Assembly (NCBI GenBank): GCA_963995525.1
Contig: OZ023206.1
Location: 186,001 to 250,000, forward strand
Reading direction: 5' to 3'
Source of the DNA: Escarpia spicata
Taxonomy: Eukaryota; Annelida; Polychaeta; Sabellida; Siboglinidae
Length of the DNA stretch: 64,000 bases
The notes under the pieces were generated by a model that had not been told where the DNA came from, ran no database searches, and was given only the letters and a program-made list of their open reading frames with translations. A program made the position numbers and the translations under genes. Below are positions 1 to 8,472 of the stretch, piece by piece (position 1 is the stretch's first letter; each line of letters begins with the position of its first letter).

Positions 1-193
1 GGTTAATCTAGTTATGTGTGTAGCTTGATATCAATCTAGCCTTCGTGAAGATTTGTAACGTGCAAAACATTTATTTGGGGTAAGACCACATTAAGGATCC
101 TTCCGCCGAAAAAAGTGCACTACAAATACCGTTTTGCTGTGATATGCATTAATTTTTTTCGAACATTTTGACATGGGACATGTTTGTCTCGTG

Positions 194-208
194 AGTACTG
201 AATGTACT
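194..208. repeat. Short inverted repeat AGTAC-N5-GTACT, once per monomer
   Basis: AGTAC (194-198) and GTACT (204-208) are perfect reverse complements around a 5-nt spacer. In almost all copies the arms are intact, although the spacer differs by subtype (TGAAT in A, D2, F, H and J; TGAAG in B, D1, E, G and I). Exceptions include the I/F chimeras at 48235, 51170 and 52475, where GTACTG is GTCCTG. A 5-bp stem is weak, so a structural role is only a possibility. Confidence 0.6.
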
Positions 209-262
209 GCTGCTTTACACAAGATAAAACATCAAATGGGGATGAGTTTTCACACCTATAAC

Positions 263-292
263 TTACGTAATATGTTCTTGTAACTTACATGA
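263..292. other. Paired ACGT-core motifs 22 bp apart, in every monomer
   Basis: The 10-mer TAACTTACGT occurs at 259-268 and again, in most monomers, at 281-290. It gives TTACGTAA (a perfect 8-bp palindrome) and TTACGTGA, spaced 22 bp or about two helical turns. In this first monomer, and in most other A copies, the second site is changed to TTACATGA. TTACGTAA matches the consensus of some animal bZIP factors and ACGT cores are used by plant bZIPs. That is established for those families, but binding here is speculation. The surrounding segment is the most invariant part of the monomer. Confidence 0.45.
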
Positions 293-1303
293 CGGGGATA
301 AAACGGTAACATGCATTCCCATTTGGGGTTAATCTAGTTATGTGTGTAGCTTGATATCAATCTAGCCTTCGTGAAGATTTGTAACGTGCAAAACATATAT
401 TTGGGGTAAGACCACATTAAAATCCTTCCGCCGAAAAAAGTGCACTACAAATACCGTTTTGCTGTGATTTGCATTAATTTTTTTCGAAAACTTTGATATG
501 GGACATGTTTGTCTCGTGAGTACTGAAGGTACTGCTGCTTTAGACTAGAAAAAACTTCAAATGGGGATGAGTTTTCACACCTATAACTTACGTAATATGT
601 TCTTGTAACTTACGTGACGGGGATAAAACGGTATCATGCATTCCCATTTGGGGTTAATCTAGTTATGTGTGTAGCTTGATATCAATCTAGCCTTCGTGAA
701 GATTTGTAACATGCAAAACATCTATTTGGGGTAAGACCACATTAAGGATCCTTCCGCCGAAAAAAGTGCACTACAAATACCGTTTTGCTGTGATATGCAT
801 TAATTGTTTTCGAACATTTTTACATGGGACATGTTTGTCTCGTGAGTACTGAATGTACTGCTGCTTTAGACAAGATAAAACATCAAATGGGGATAAGTTT
901 TCACACCTATAACTTACGTAATATGTTCTTGTAACTTACGTGACGGGGATAAAACGGTAACATGCATTCCCATTTGGGGTTAATCTAGTTATGTGTGTAG
1001 CATGATATCAATCTAGCCTTCGTGAAGATTTGTAACATGCAAAACATCTATTTGGGGTAAGACCACATTAAGGATCCTTCCGCCGAAAAAAGTGCACTAC
1101 AAATACCGTTTTGCTGTGATTTGCATTAATTTTTTTCGAAAACTTTGATATGGGACATGTTTGTCTCGTGAGTACTGAAGGTACTGCTGCTTTAGACAAG
1201 AAAAAACTTCAAATGGGGATGAGTTTTCACACCTATAACTTACGTAATATGTTCTTGTAACTTACGTGACGGGGATAAAACGGTAACATGCATTCCCATT
1301 TGG

Positions 1304-1629
1304 GGTTAATCTAGTTATGTGTGTAGCTTGATATCAATCTACCCTTCGTGAAGATTTGTAACATGCAAAACATCTATTTGGGGTAAGACCACATTAAGGA
1401 TCCTTCCGCCGAAAAAAGTGCACTACAAATACCGTTTTGCTGTGATTTGCATTAATTTTTTTCGAAAACTTTGATATGGGACATGTTTGTCTCGTGAGTA
1501 CTGAAGGTACTGCTGCTTTAGACAAGAAAAAACTTCAAATGGGGATGAGTTTTCACACCTATAACTTACGTAATATGTTCTTGTAACTTACGTGACGGGG
1601 ATAAAACGGTAACATGCATTCCCATTTGG
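1304..1629 (+). repeat. Subtype E monomer (representative), the commonest type
   Basis: Diagnostic: CTACCC at position 37, CGTGAAG, AACATGC, CATCTAT, GGATCC, GATTTGCAT, AAAACTTTGATATG, GAAGGTACT, AAAAAACTTC. Thirty-five typical copies start at 1304, 2933, 5214, 5540, 7821, 10754, 14338, 14664, 22157, 24762, 25088, 25740, 27044, 27696, 30629, 33562, 35518, 37475, 39105, 40083, 43995, 44322, 45952, 46278, 46930, 47582, 49213, 49865, 50517, 51822, 53779, 54432, 54759, 56389 and 56716. Hybrids with E-like parts: 48887 and 53127 (I head, E tail), 47909, 50844 and 52149 (E head, A-like tail), 59966 (E head, H tail). Most T-tract expansions are in E copies. Confidence 0.88.
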
Positions 1630-1955
1630 GGTTAATCTAGTTATGTGTGTAGCTTGATATCAATCTAGCCTTCGTGAAGATTTGTAACGTGCAAAACATA
1701 TATTTGGGGTAAGACCACATTAAAGATCCTTCCGCCGAAAAAAGTGCACTACAAATACCGTTTTGCTGTGATTTGCATTAATTTTTTTCGAACATTTTTA
1801 CATGGGACATGTTTGTCTCGTGAGTACTGAATGTACTGCTGCTTTAGACAAGATAAAACATCAAATGGGGATGAATTTTCACACCTATAACTTACGTAAT
1901 ATGTTCTTGTAACTTACGTGACGGGGATAACACGGTAACATGCATTCCCATTTGG
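1630..1955 (+). repeat. Subtype F monomer (representative)
   Basis: Diagnostic: TAGCC, AACGTGC, CATATAT, TTAAAGATCC, GATTTGCAT, GAACATTTTTACATG, GAATG, TTAGACAAGATAAAAC and GGGATGAAT. Thirteen typical copies start at 1630, 3259, 6192, 9125, 11406, 12708, 28348, 29000, 39431, 44974, 55085, 57358 and 60292. The copy at 11406 is 325 bp through loss of one base (GGGCATG). Four I/F chimeras (48235, 51170, 52475, 61595) have an I-like middle with CTTTCATATG and an F tail. The copy at 38127 has an F head and a J tail. Confidence 0.87.
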
Positions 1956-2281
1956 GGTTAATCTAGTTATGTGTGTAGCTTGATATCAATCTAGCCTTCG
2001 TGAAGATTTGTAACATGCAAAACATCTATTTGGGGTAAGACCACATTAAATATCCTTCCGCCGAAAAAAGTGCATTACAAATACCGTTTTGCTGTGATAT
2101 GCATTAATTTTTTTCGAACACTTTGATATGGGACATGTTTGTCTCGTGAGTACTGAAGGTACTGCTGCTTTAGACAAGAAAAAACTTCAAATGGGGATGA
2201 GTTTTCACACCTATAACTTACGTAATATGTTCTTGTAACTTACGTGACGGGGATAAAACGGTAACATGCATTCCCATTTGG
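1956..2281 (+). repeat. Subtype G monomer (representative)
   Basis: Diagnostic: TTAAATATCC (no BamHI site), GTGCATTAC, GATATGCAT, GAACACTTTGATATG, GAAGGTACT, AAAAAACTTC. Fourteen complete copies start at 1956, 3585, 6518, 8473, 9451, 11731, 13034, 15316, 28674, 31607, 40737, 58662, 60943 and 62573. A partial copy starts at 63877 and a D-headed hybrid at 42040. G is usually followed by A. Copies 58662 and 62573 share CATAAATTT and a terminal CATCCCCAT. Confidence 0.88.
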
Positions 2282-2607
2282 GGTTAATCTAGTTATGTGT
2301 GTAGCTTGATATCAATCTAGCCTTCGTGAAGATTTGTAACGTGCAAAACATCTATTTGGGGTAAGACCACATTAAGGATCCTTCCGCCGAAAAAAGTGCA
2401 CTACAAATACCGTTTTGCTGTGATATGCATTAATTTTTTTCGAACATTTTGACATGGGACATGTTTGTCTCGTGAGTACTGAATGTACTGCTGCTTTACA
2501 CAAGATAAAACATCAAATGGGGATGAGTTTTCACACCTATAACTTACGTAATATGTTCTTGTAACTTACATGACGGGGATAAAACGGTAACATGCATTCC
2601 CATTTGG
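2282..2607 (+). repeat. Subtype A monomer (representative)
   Basis: Diagnostic variants: AACGTGC near position 60, CATCTAT, GGATCC present, GATATGCAT, CATTTTGACATG, GAATGTACT, TTACACAAG, and usually CTTACATGAC near the end. Nineteen copies start at 1, 2282, 3911, 6844, 9777, 13360, 15642, 16945, 18248, 19551, 20854, 31933, 33889, 35845, 41063, 42366, 58988, 61269 and 62899. Copies before 43 kb are followed by B, except 13360. The last three have CTTACGTGAC instead and are followed by D or F. Copies in the five-unit HOR share TTGTTTCG in place of the T7 tract. Confidence 0.9.
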
Positions 2608-2932
2608 GGTTAATCTAGTTATGTGTGTAGCTTGATATCAATCTAGCCTTCGTGAAGATTTGTAACGTGCAAAACATATATTTGGGGTAAGACCACATTA
2701 AAATCCTTCCGCCGAAAAAAGTGCACTACAAATACCGTTTTGCTGTGATTTGCATTAATTTTTTTCGAAAACTTTGATATGGGACATGTTTGTCTCGTGA
2801 GTACTGAAGGTACTGCTGCTTTAGACAAGAAAAAACTTCAAATGGGGATGAGTTTTCACACCTATAACTTACGTAATATGTTCTTGTAACTTACGTGACG
2901 GGGATAAAACGGTAACATGCATTCCCATTTGG
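2608..2932 (+). repeat. Subtype B monomer (representative), 325 bp
   Basis: Defined by a 1-bp deletion that turns TTAAAGATCC into TTAAAATCC, with AACGTGC, CATATAT, GATTTGCAT, AAAACTTTGATATG, GAAGGTACT and AAAAAACTTC. Twenty copies start at 327, 2608, 4237, 7170, 10103, 12057, 15968, 17271, 18574, 19877, 21180, 22483, 23134, 23785, 29652, 32259, 34215, 36171, 41389 and 42692; none lies beyond 43016. About half carry GGTATCATG instead of GGTAACATG. The 1-bp loss opens a 61-codon reverse frame that begins at TTG. I regard it as non-coding: it recurs only because the repeat does. Private changes include TTCAAATCC at 22483 and AAAACCC at 41389. Confidence 0.92.
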
Positions 2933-5900
2933 GGTTAATCTAGTTATGTGTGTAGCTTGATATCAATCTACCCTTCGTGAAGATTTGTAACATGCAAAAC
3001 ATCTATTTGGGGTAAGACCACATTAAGGATCCTTCCGCCGAAAAAAGTGCACTACAAATACCGTTTTGCTGTGATTTGCATTAATTTTTTTCGAAAACTT
3101 TGATATGGGACATGTTTGTCTCGTGAGTACTGAAGGTACTGCTGCTTTAGACAAGAAAAAACTTCAAATGGGGATGAGTTTTCACACCTATAACTTACGT
3201 AATATGTTCTTGTAACTTACGTGACGGGGATAAAACGGTAACATGCATTCCCATTTGGGGTTAATCTAGTTATGTGTGTAGCTTGATATCAATCTAGCCT
3301 TCGTGAAGATTTGTAACGTGCAAAACATATATTTGGGGTAAGACCACATTAAAGATCCTTCCGCCGAAAAAAGTGCACTACAAATACCGTTTTGCTGTGA
3401 TTTGCATTAATTTTTTTCGAACATTTTTACATGGGACATGTTTGTCTCGTGAGTACTGAATGTACTGCTGCTTTAGACAAGATAAAACATCAAATGGGGA
3501 TGAATTTTCACACCTATAACTTACGTAATATGTTCTTGTAACTTACGTGACGGGGATAAAACGGTAACATGCATTCCCATTTGGGGTTAATCTAGTTATG
3601 TGTGTAGCTTGATATCAATCTAGCCTTCGTGAAGATTTGTAACATGCAAAACATCTATTTGGGGTAAGACCACATTAAATATCCTTACGCCGAAAAAAGT
3701 GCATTACAAATACCGTTTTGCTGTGATATGCATTAATTTTTTTCGAACACTTTGATATGGGACATGTTTGTCTCGTGAGTACTGAAGGTACTGCTGCTTT
3801 AGACAAGAAAAAACTTCAAATGGGGATGAGTTTTCACACCTATAACTTACGTAATATGTTCTTGTAACTTACGTGACGGGGATAAAACGGTAACATGCAT
3901 TCCCATTTGGGGTTAATCTAGTTATGTGTGTAGCTTGATATCAATCTAGCCTTCGTGAAGATTTGTAACGTGCAAAACATCTATTTGGGGTAAGACCACA
4001 TTAAGGATCCTTCCGCCGAAAAAAGTGCACTACAAATACCGTTTTGCTGTGATATGCATTAATTTTTTTCGAACATTTTGACATGGGACATGTTTGTCTC
4101 GTGAGTACTGAATGTACTGCTGCTTTACACAAGATAAAACATCAAATGGGGATGAGTTTTCACACCTATAACTTACGTAATATGTTCTTGTAACTTACAT
4201 GACGGGGATAAAACGGTAACATGCATTCCCATTTGGGGTTAATCTAGTTATGTGTGTAGCTTGATATCAATCTAGCCTTCGTGAAGATTTGTAACGTGCA
4301 AAACATATATTTGGGGTAAGACCACATTAAAATCCTTCCGCCGAAAAAAGTGCACTACAAATACCGTTTTGCTGTGATTTGCATTAATTTTTTTCGAAAA
4401 CTTTGATATGGGACATGTTTGTCTCGTGAGTACTGAAGGTACTGCTGCTTTAGACAAGAAAAAACTTCAAATGGGGATGAGTTTTCACACCTATAACTTA
4501 CGTAATATGTTCTTGTAACTTACGTGACGGGGATAAAACGGTATCATGCATTCCCATTTGGGGTTAATCTAGTTATGTGTGTAGCTTGATATCAATCTAG
4601 CCTTCGTGAAGATTTGTAACATGCAAAACATCTATTTGGGGTAAGACCACATTAAGGATCCTTCCGCCGAAAAAAGTGCACTACAAATACCGTTTTGCTG
4701 TGATATGCATTAATTGTTTTCGAACATTTTTACATGGGACATGTTTGTCTCGTGAGTACTGAATGTACTGCTGCTTTAGACAAGATAAAACATCAAATGG
4801 GGATAAGTTTTCACACCTATAACTTACGTAATATGTTCTTGTAACTTACGTGACGGGGATAAAACGGTAACATGCATTCCCATTTGGGGTTAATCTAGTT
4901 ATGTGTGTAGCATGATATCAATCTAGCCTTCGTGAAGATTTGTAACATGCAAAACATCTATTTGGGGTAAGACCACATTAAAGATCCTTCCGCCGAAAAA
5001 AGTGCACTACAAATACCGTTTTGCTGTGATTTGCATTAATTTTTTTCGAAAACTTTGATATGGGACATGTTTGTCTCGTGAGTACTGAAAGTACTGCTGC
5101 TTTAGACAAGAAAAAACTTCAAATGGGGATGAGTTTTCACACCTATAACTTACGTAATATGTTCTTGTAACTTACGTGACGGGGATAAAACGGTAACATG
5201 CATTCCCATTTGGGGTTAATCTAGTTATGTGTGTAGCTTGATATCAATCTACCCTTCGTGAAGATTTGTAGCATGCAAAACATCTATTTGGGGTAAGACC
5301 ACATTAAGGATCCTTCCGCCGAAAAAAGTGCACTACAAATACCGTTTTGCTGTGATTTGCATTAATTTTTTTCGAAAACTTTGATATGGGACATGTTTGT
5401 CTCGTGACTACTGAAGGTACTGCTGCTTTAGACAAGAAAAAACTTCAAATGGGGATGAGTTTTCACACCTATAACTTACGTAATATGTTCTTGTAACTTA
5501 CGTGACGGGGATAAAACGGTAACATGCATTCCCATTTGGGGTTAATCTAGTTATGTGTGTAGTTTGATATCAATCTAACCTTCGTGAAGATTTGTAACAT
5601 GCAAAACATCTATTTGGGGTAAGACCACATTAAGGATCCTTCCGCCGAAAAAAGTGCACTACAAATACCGTTTTGCTGTGATTTGCATTAATTTTTTTCG
5701 AAAACTTTGATATGGGACATGTTTGTCTCGTGAGTACTGAAGGTACTGCTGCTTTAGACAAGAAAAAACTTCAAATGGGGATGAGTTTTCACACCTATAA
5801 CTTACGTAATATGTTCTTGTAACTTACGTGACGGGGATAAAACGGTAACATGCATTCCCATTTGGGGTTAATCTAGTTATGTGTGTAGCTTGATATCAAT

Positions 5901-7494
5901 CTACCCTTCTTTAAGATTTGTAACATGCAAAACATCTATTTGGGGTAAGACCACATTAAGGATCCTTCCGCCGAAAAAAGTGCACTACAAATACCGTTTT
6001 GCTGTGATATGCATTAATGTTTTTCGAACATGTTGACATGGGACATGTTTGTCTCGTGAGTACTGAATGTACTGCTGCTTTACACAAGATAAAACATCAA
6101 ATGGGGATGAGTTTTCACACCTATAACTTACGTAATATGTTCTTGTAACTTACGTGACGGGGATAAAACGGTAACATGCATTCCCATTTGGGGTTAATCT
6201 AGTTATGTGTGTAGCTTGATATCAATCTAGCCTTCGTGAAGATTTGTAACGTGCAAAACATATATTTGGGGTAAGACCACATTAAAGATCCTTCCGCCGA
6301 AAAAAGTGCACTACAAATACCGTTTTGCTGTGATTTGCATTAATTTTTTTCGAACATTTTTACATGGGACATGTTTGTCTCGTGAGTACTGAATGTACTG
6401 CTGCTTTAGACAAGATAAAACATCAAATGGGGATGAATTTTCACACCTATAACTTACGTAATATGTTCTTGTAACTTACGTGACGGGGATAAAACGGTAA
6501 CATGCATTCCCATTTGGGGTTAATCTAGTTATGTGTGTAGCTTGATATCAATCTAGCCTTCGTGAAGATTTGTAACATGCAAAACATCTATTTGGGGTAA
6601 GACCACATTAAATATCCTTCCGCCGAAAAAAGTGCATTACAAATACCGTTTTGCTGTGATATGCATTAATTTTTTTCGAACACTTTGATATGGGACATGT
6701 TTGTCTCGTGAGTACTGAAGGTACTGCTGCTTTAGACAAGAAAAAACTTCAAATGGGGATGAGTTTTCACACCTATAACTTACGTAATATGTTCTTGTAA
6801 CTTACGTGACGGGGATAAAACGGTAACATGCATTCCCATTTGGGGTTAATCTAGTTATGTGTGTAGCTTGATATCAATCTAGCCTTCGTGAAGATTTGTA
6901 ACGTGCAAAACATCTATTTGGGGTAAGACCACATTAAGGATCCTTCCGCCGAAAAAAGTGCACTACAAATACCGTTTTGCTGTGATATGCATTAATTTTT
7001 TTCGAACATTTTGACATGGGACATGTTTGTCTCGTGAGTACTGAATGTACTGCTGCTTTACACAAGATAAAACATCAAATGGGGATGAGTTTTCACACCT
7101 ATAACTTACGTAATATGTTCTTGTAACTTACATGACGGGGATAAAACGGTAACATGCATTCCCATTTGGGGTTAATCTAGTTATGTGTGTAGCTTGATAT
7201 CAATCTAGCCTTCGTGAAGATTTGTAACGTGCAAAACATATATTTGGGGTAAGACCACATTAAAATCCTTCCGCCGAAAAAAGTGCACTACAAATACCGT
7301 TTTGCTGTGATTTGCATTAATTTTTTTAGAAAACTTTGATATGGGACATGTTTGTCTCGTGAGTACTGAAGGTACTGCTGCTTTAGACAAGAAAAAACTT
7401 CAAATGGGGATGAGTTTTCACACCTATAACTTACGTAATATGTTCTTGTAACTTACGTGACGGGGATAAAACGGTAACATGCATTCCCATTTGG

Positions 7495-7820
7495 GGTTAA
7501 TCTAGTTATGTGTGTAGCATGATATCAATCTAGCCTTCGTGAAGATTTGTAACATGCAAAACATCTATTTGGGGTAAGACCACATTAAGGATCCTTCCGC
7601 CGAAAAAAGTGCACTACAAATACCGTTTTGCTGTGATATGCATTAATTTTTTTCGAACATTTTGACATGGGACATGTTTGTCTCGTGAGTACTGAATGTA
7701 CTGCTGCTTTAGACAAAATAAAACATCAAATGGGGATGAGTTTTCACACCTATAACTTACGTAATATGTTCTTGTAACTTACGTGACGGGGATAAAACGG
7801 TAACATGCATTCCCATTTGG
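7495..7820 (+). repeat. Subtype D monomer (representative)
   Basis: Defined by AGCATGATATC at position 22, where other types have AGCTTG, with TAGCC and AACATGC. D1 (978, 4888) has an E-like tail (GATTTGCAT, AAAACTTTGATATG). D2 (7495, 10428, 29977, 32910, 34866, 36496, 38453, 39757, 43343, 45300) has GATATGCAT, GAACATTTTG and TTAGACAAAATAAAAC. D2' (48561, 52801, 55411, 57684, 60618, 61921) has CAAGATAAAAC. Copies 59314 and 63225 have CATTTCGACATG and AATCGGGATG. Chimeric monomers with a D head start at 29326, 37148, 42040 and 51496. Two copies at 32910 and 34866 share GCTGTTATATG. Confidence 0.88.
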
Positions 7821-8146
7821 GGTTAATCTAGTTATGTGTGTAGCTTGATATCAATCTACCCTTCGTGAAGATTTGTAACATGCAAAACATCTATTTGGGG
7901 TAAGACCACATTAAGGATCCTTCCGCCGAAAAAAGTGCACTACAAATACCGTTTTGCTGTGATTTGCATTAATTTTTTTCGAAAACTTTGATATGGGACA
8001 TGTTTGTCTCGTGAGTACTGAAGGTACTGCTGCTTTAGACAAGAAAAAACTTCAAATGGGGATGAGTTTTCACACCTATAACTTACGTAATATGTTCTTG
8101 TAACTTACGTGACGGGGATAAAACGGTAACATGCATTCCCATTTGG

Positions 8147-8472
8147 GGTTAATCTAGTTATGTGTGTAGCTTGATATCAATCTACCCTTCGTTAAGATTT
8201 GTAACATGCAAAACATCTATTTGGGGTAAGACCACATTAAGGATCCTTCCGCCGAAAAAAGTGCACTACAAATACCGTTTTGCTGTGATATGCATTAATT
8301 TTTTTCGAACATGTTGACATGGGACATGTTTGTCTCGTGAGTACTGAATGTACTGCTGCTTTACACAAGATAAAACATCAAATGGGGATGAGTTTTCACA
8401 CCTATAACTTACGTAATATGTTCTTGTAACTTACGTGACGGGGATAAAACGGTAACATGCATTCCCATTTGG
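8147..8472 (+). repeat. Subtype H monomer (representative)
   Basis: Diagnostic: CTACCC with CGTTAAG, AACATGC, GGATCC, GATATGCAT, GAACATGTTGACATG, GAATG, TTACACAAG. Sixteen copies start at 5866, 8147, 8799, 11080, 12382, 26392, 28022, 37801, 44648, 46604, 47256, 49539, 50191, 53453, 54106 and 57032. Two (5866, 8799) share CTTCTTTAAG. Four (44648, 46604, 49539, 53453) share ACTGGTGC. Three (47256, 50191, 54106) share TTGTTTCG and TTTGTATCG. These sub-marks identify duplication partners. HJ hybrids with an H head and J-like tail start at 31281 and 40409. Confidence 0.88.

Larger units (their letters stand above)
1..326 (+). repeat. Reference monomer (first copy) and its internal landmarks
   Basis: Landmarks in order: EcoRV-type GATATC (28-33); CTTCGTGAAG (41-50); a GGGG run (77-80); BamHI-type GGATCC (95-100) in A, C/J, D, E and H monomers; GTGCAC (115-120); first ATGCAT (144-149); a T7 tract (153-159) running into TTCGAA (158-163); a small inverted repeat (194-208); GGGG (238-241); palindrome TTACGTAA (263-270); GGGG (294-297); second ATGCAT (311-316); CCCA-TT-TGGG (318-327). 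Diagnostic differences between subtypes fall almost entirely in positions 24-250. The stretch from about 250 round to position 23 of the next copy is nearly invariant. This copy is an A-type with a private T at 71. The choice of start point is arbitrary. Confidence 0.95.
1..5865 (+). repeat. Mixed region, order A-B-C-D-E-F-G / A-B-E-F-G / A-B-C-D-E-E
   Basis: Eighteen monomers. The A-B-C-D1 block at 1-1303 returns at 3911-5213, an offset of about 3910 bp, including the uncommon ATTGTTTTCG change in C and AGCATG in D. The E-F-G block at 1304-2281 returns at 2933-3910. Private changes include GATAACACGG in the first F, CCTTACGCC in the second G, and TTAGACTAG in the B at 327. The E copies at 5214 and 5540 are slightly divergent (GTAGCATGC, GTGACTACTG; AGTTTG, CTAACC). 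No gene is visible. Confidence 0.85.

Noticed and set aside
95..112. Possible CENP-B box on the reverse strand (TTCGGCGGA near GGATCC)
   Set aside because: It matches TTCG and the following A of the mammalian box but lacks the CGGG part, so only about five of nine core bases fit. Not enough to call.
77..328. Four GGGG runs per monomer as a G-quadruplex
   Set aside because: The runs are 28 to 157 bases apart, far beyond normal loop lengths, so an intramolecular quadruplex is unlikely.
319..330. TTTGGGG words as telomere-like repeats
   Set aside because: They are isolated single words within a 326-bp unit, not short tandem repeats.
2643..2828. Reverse-strand 61-codon frame, repeated in 19 of the 20 B monomers
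   Set aside because: It starts at TTG, exists only because of the 1-bp deletion in B, keeps the repeat period, and has no domain or nearby gene signals. The B at 327 loses it through one changed codon. It is a by-product of the satellite.
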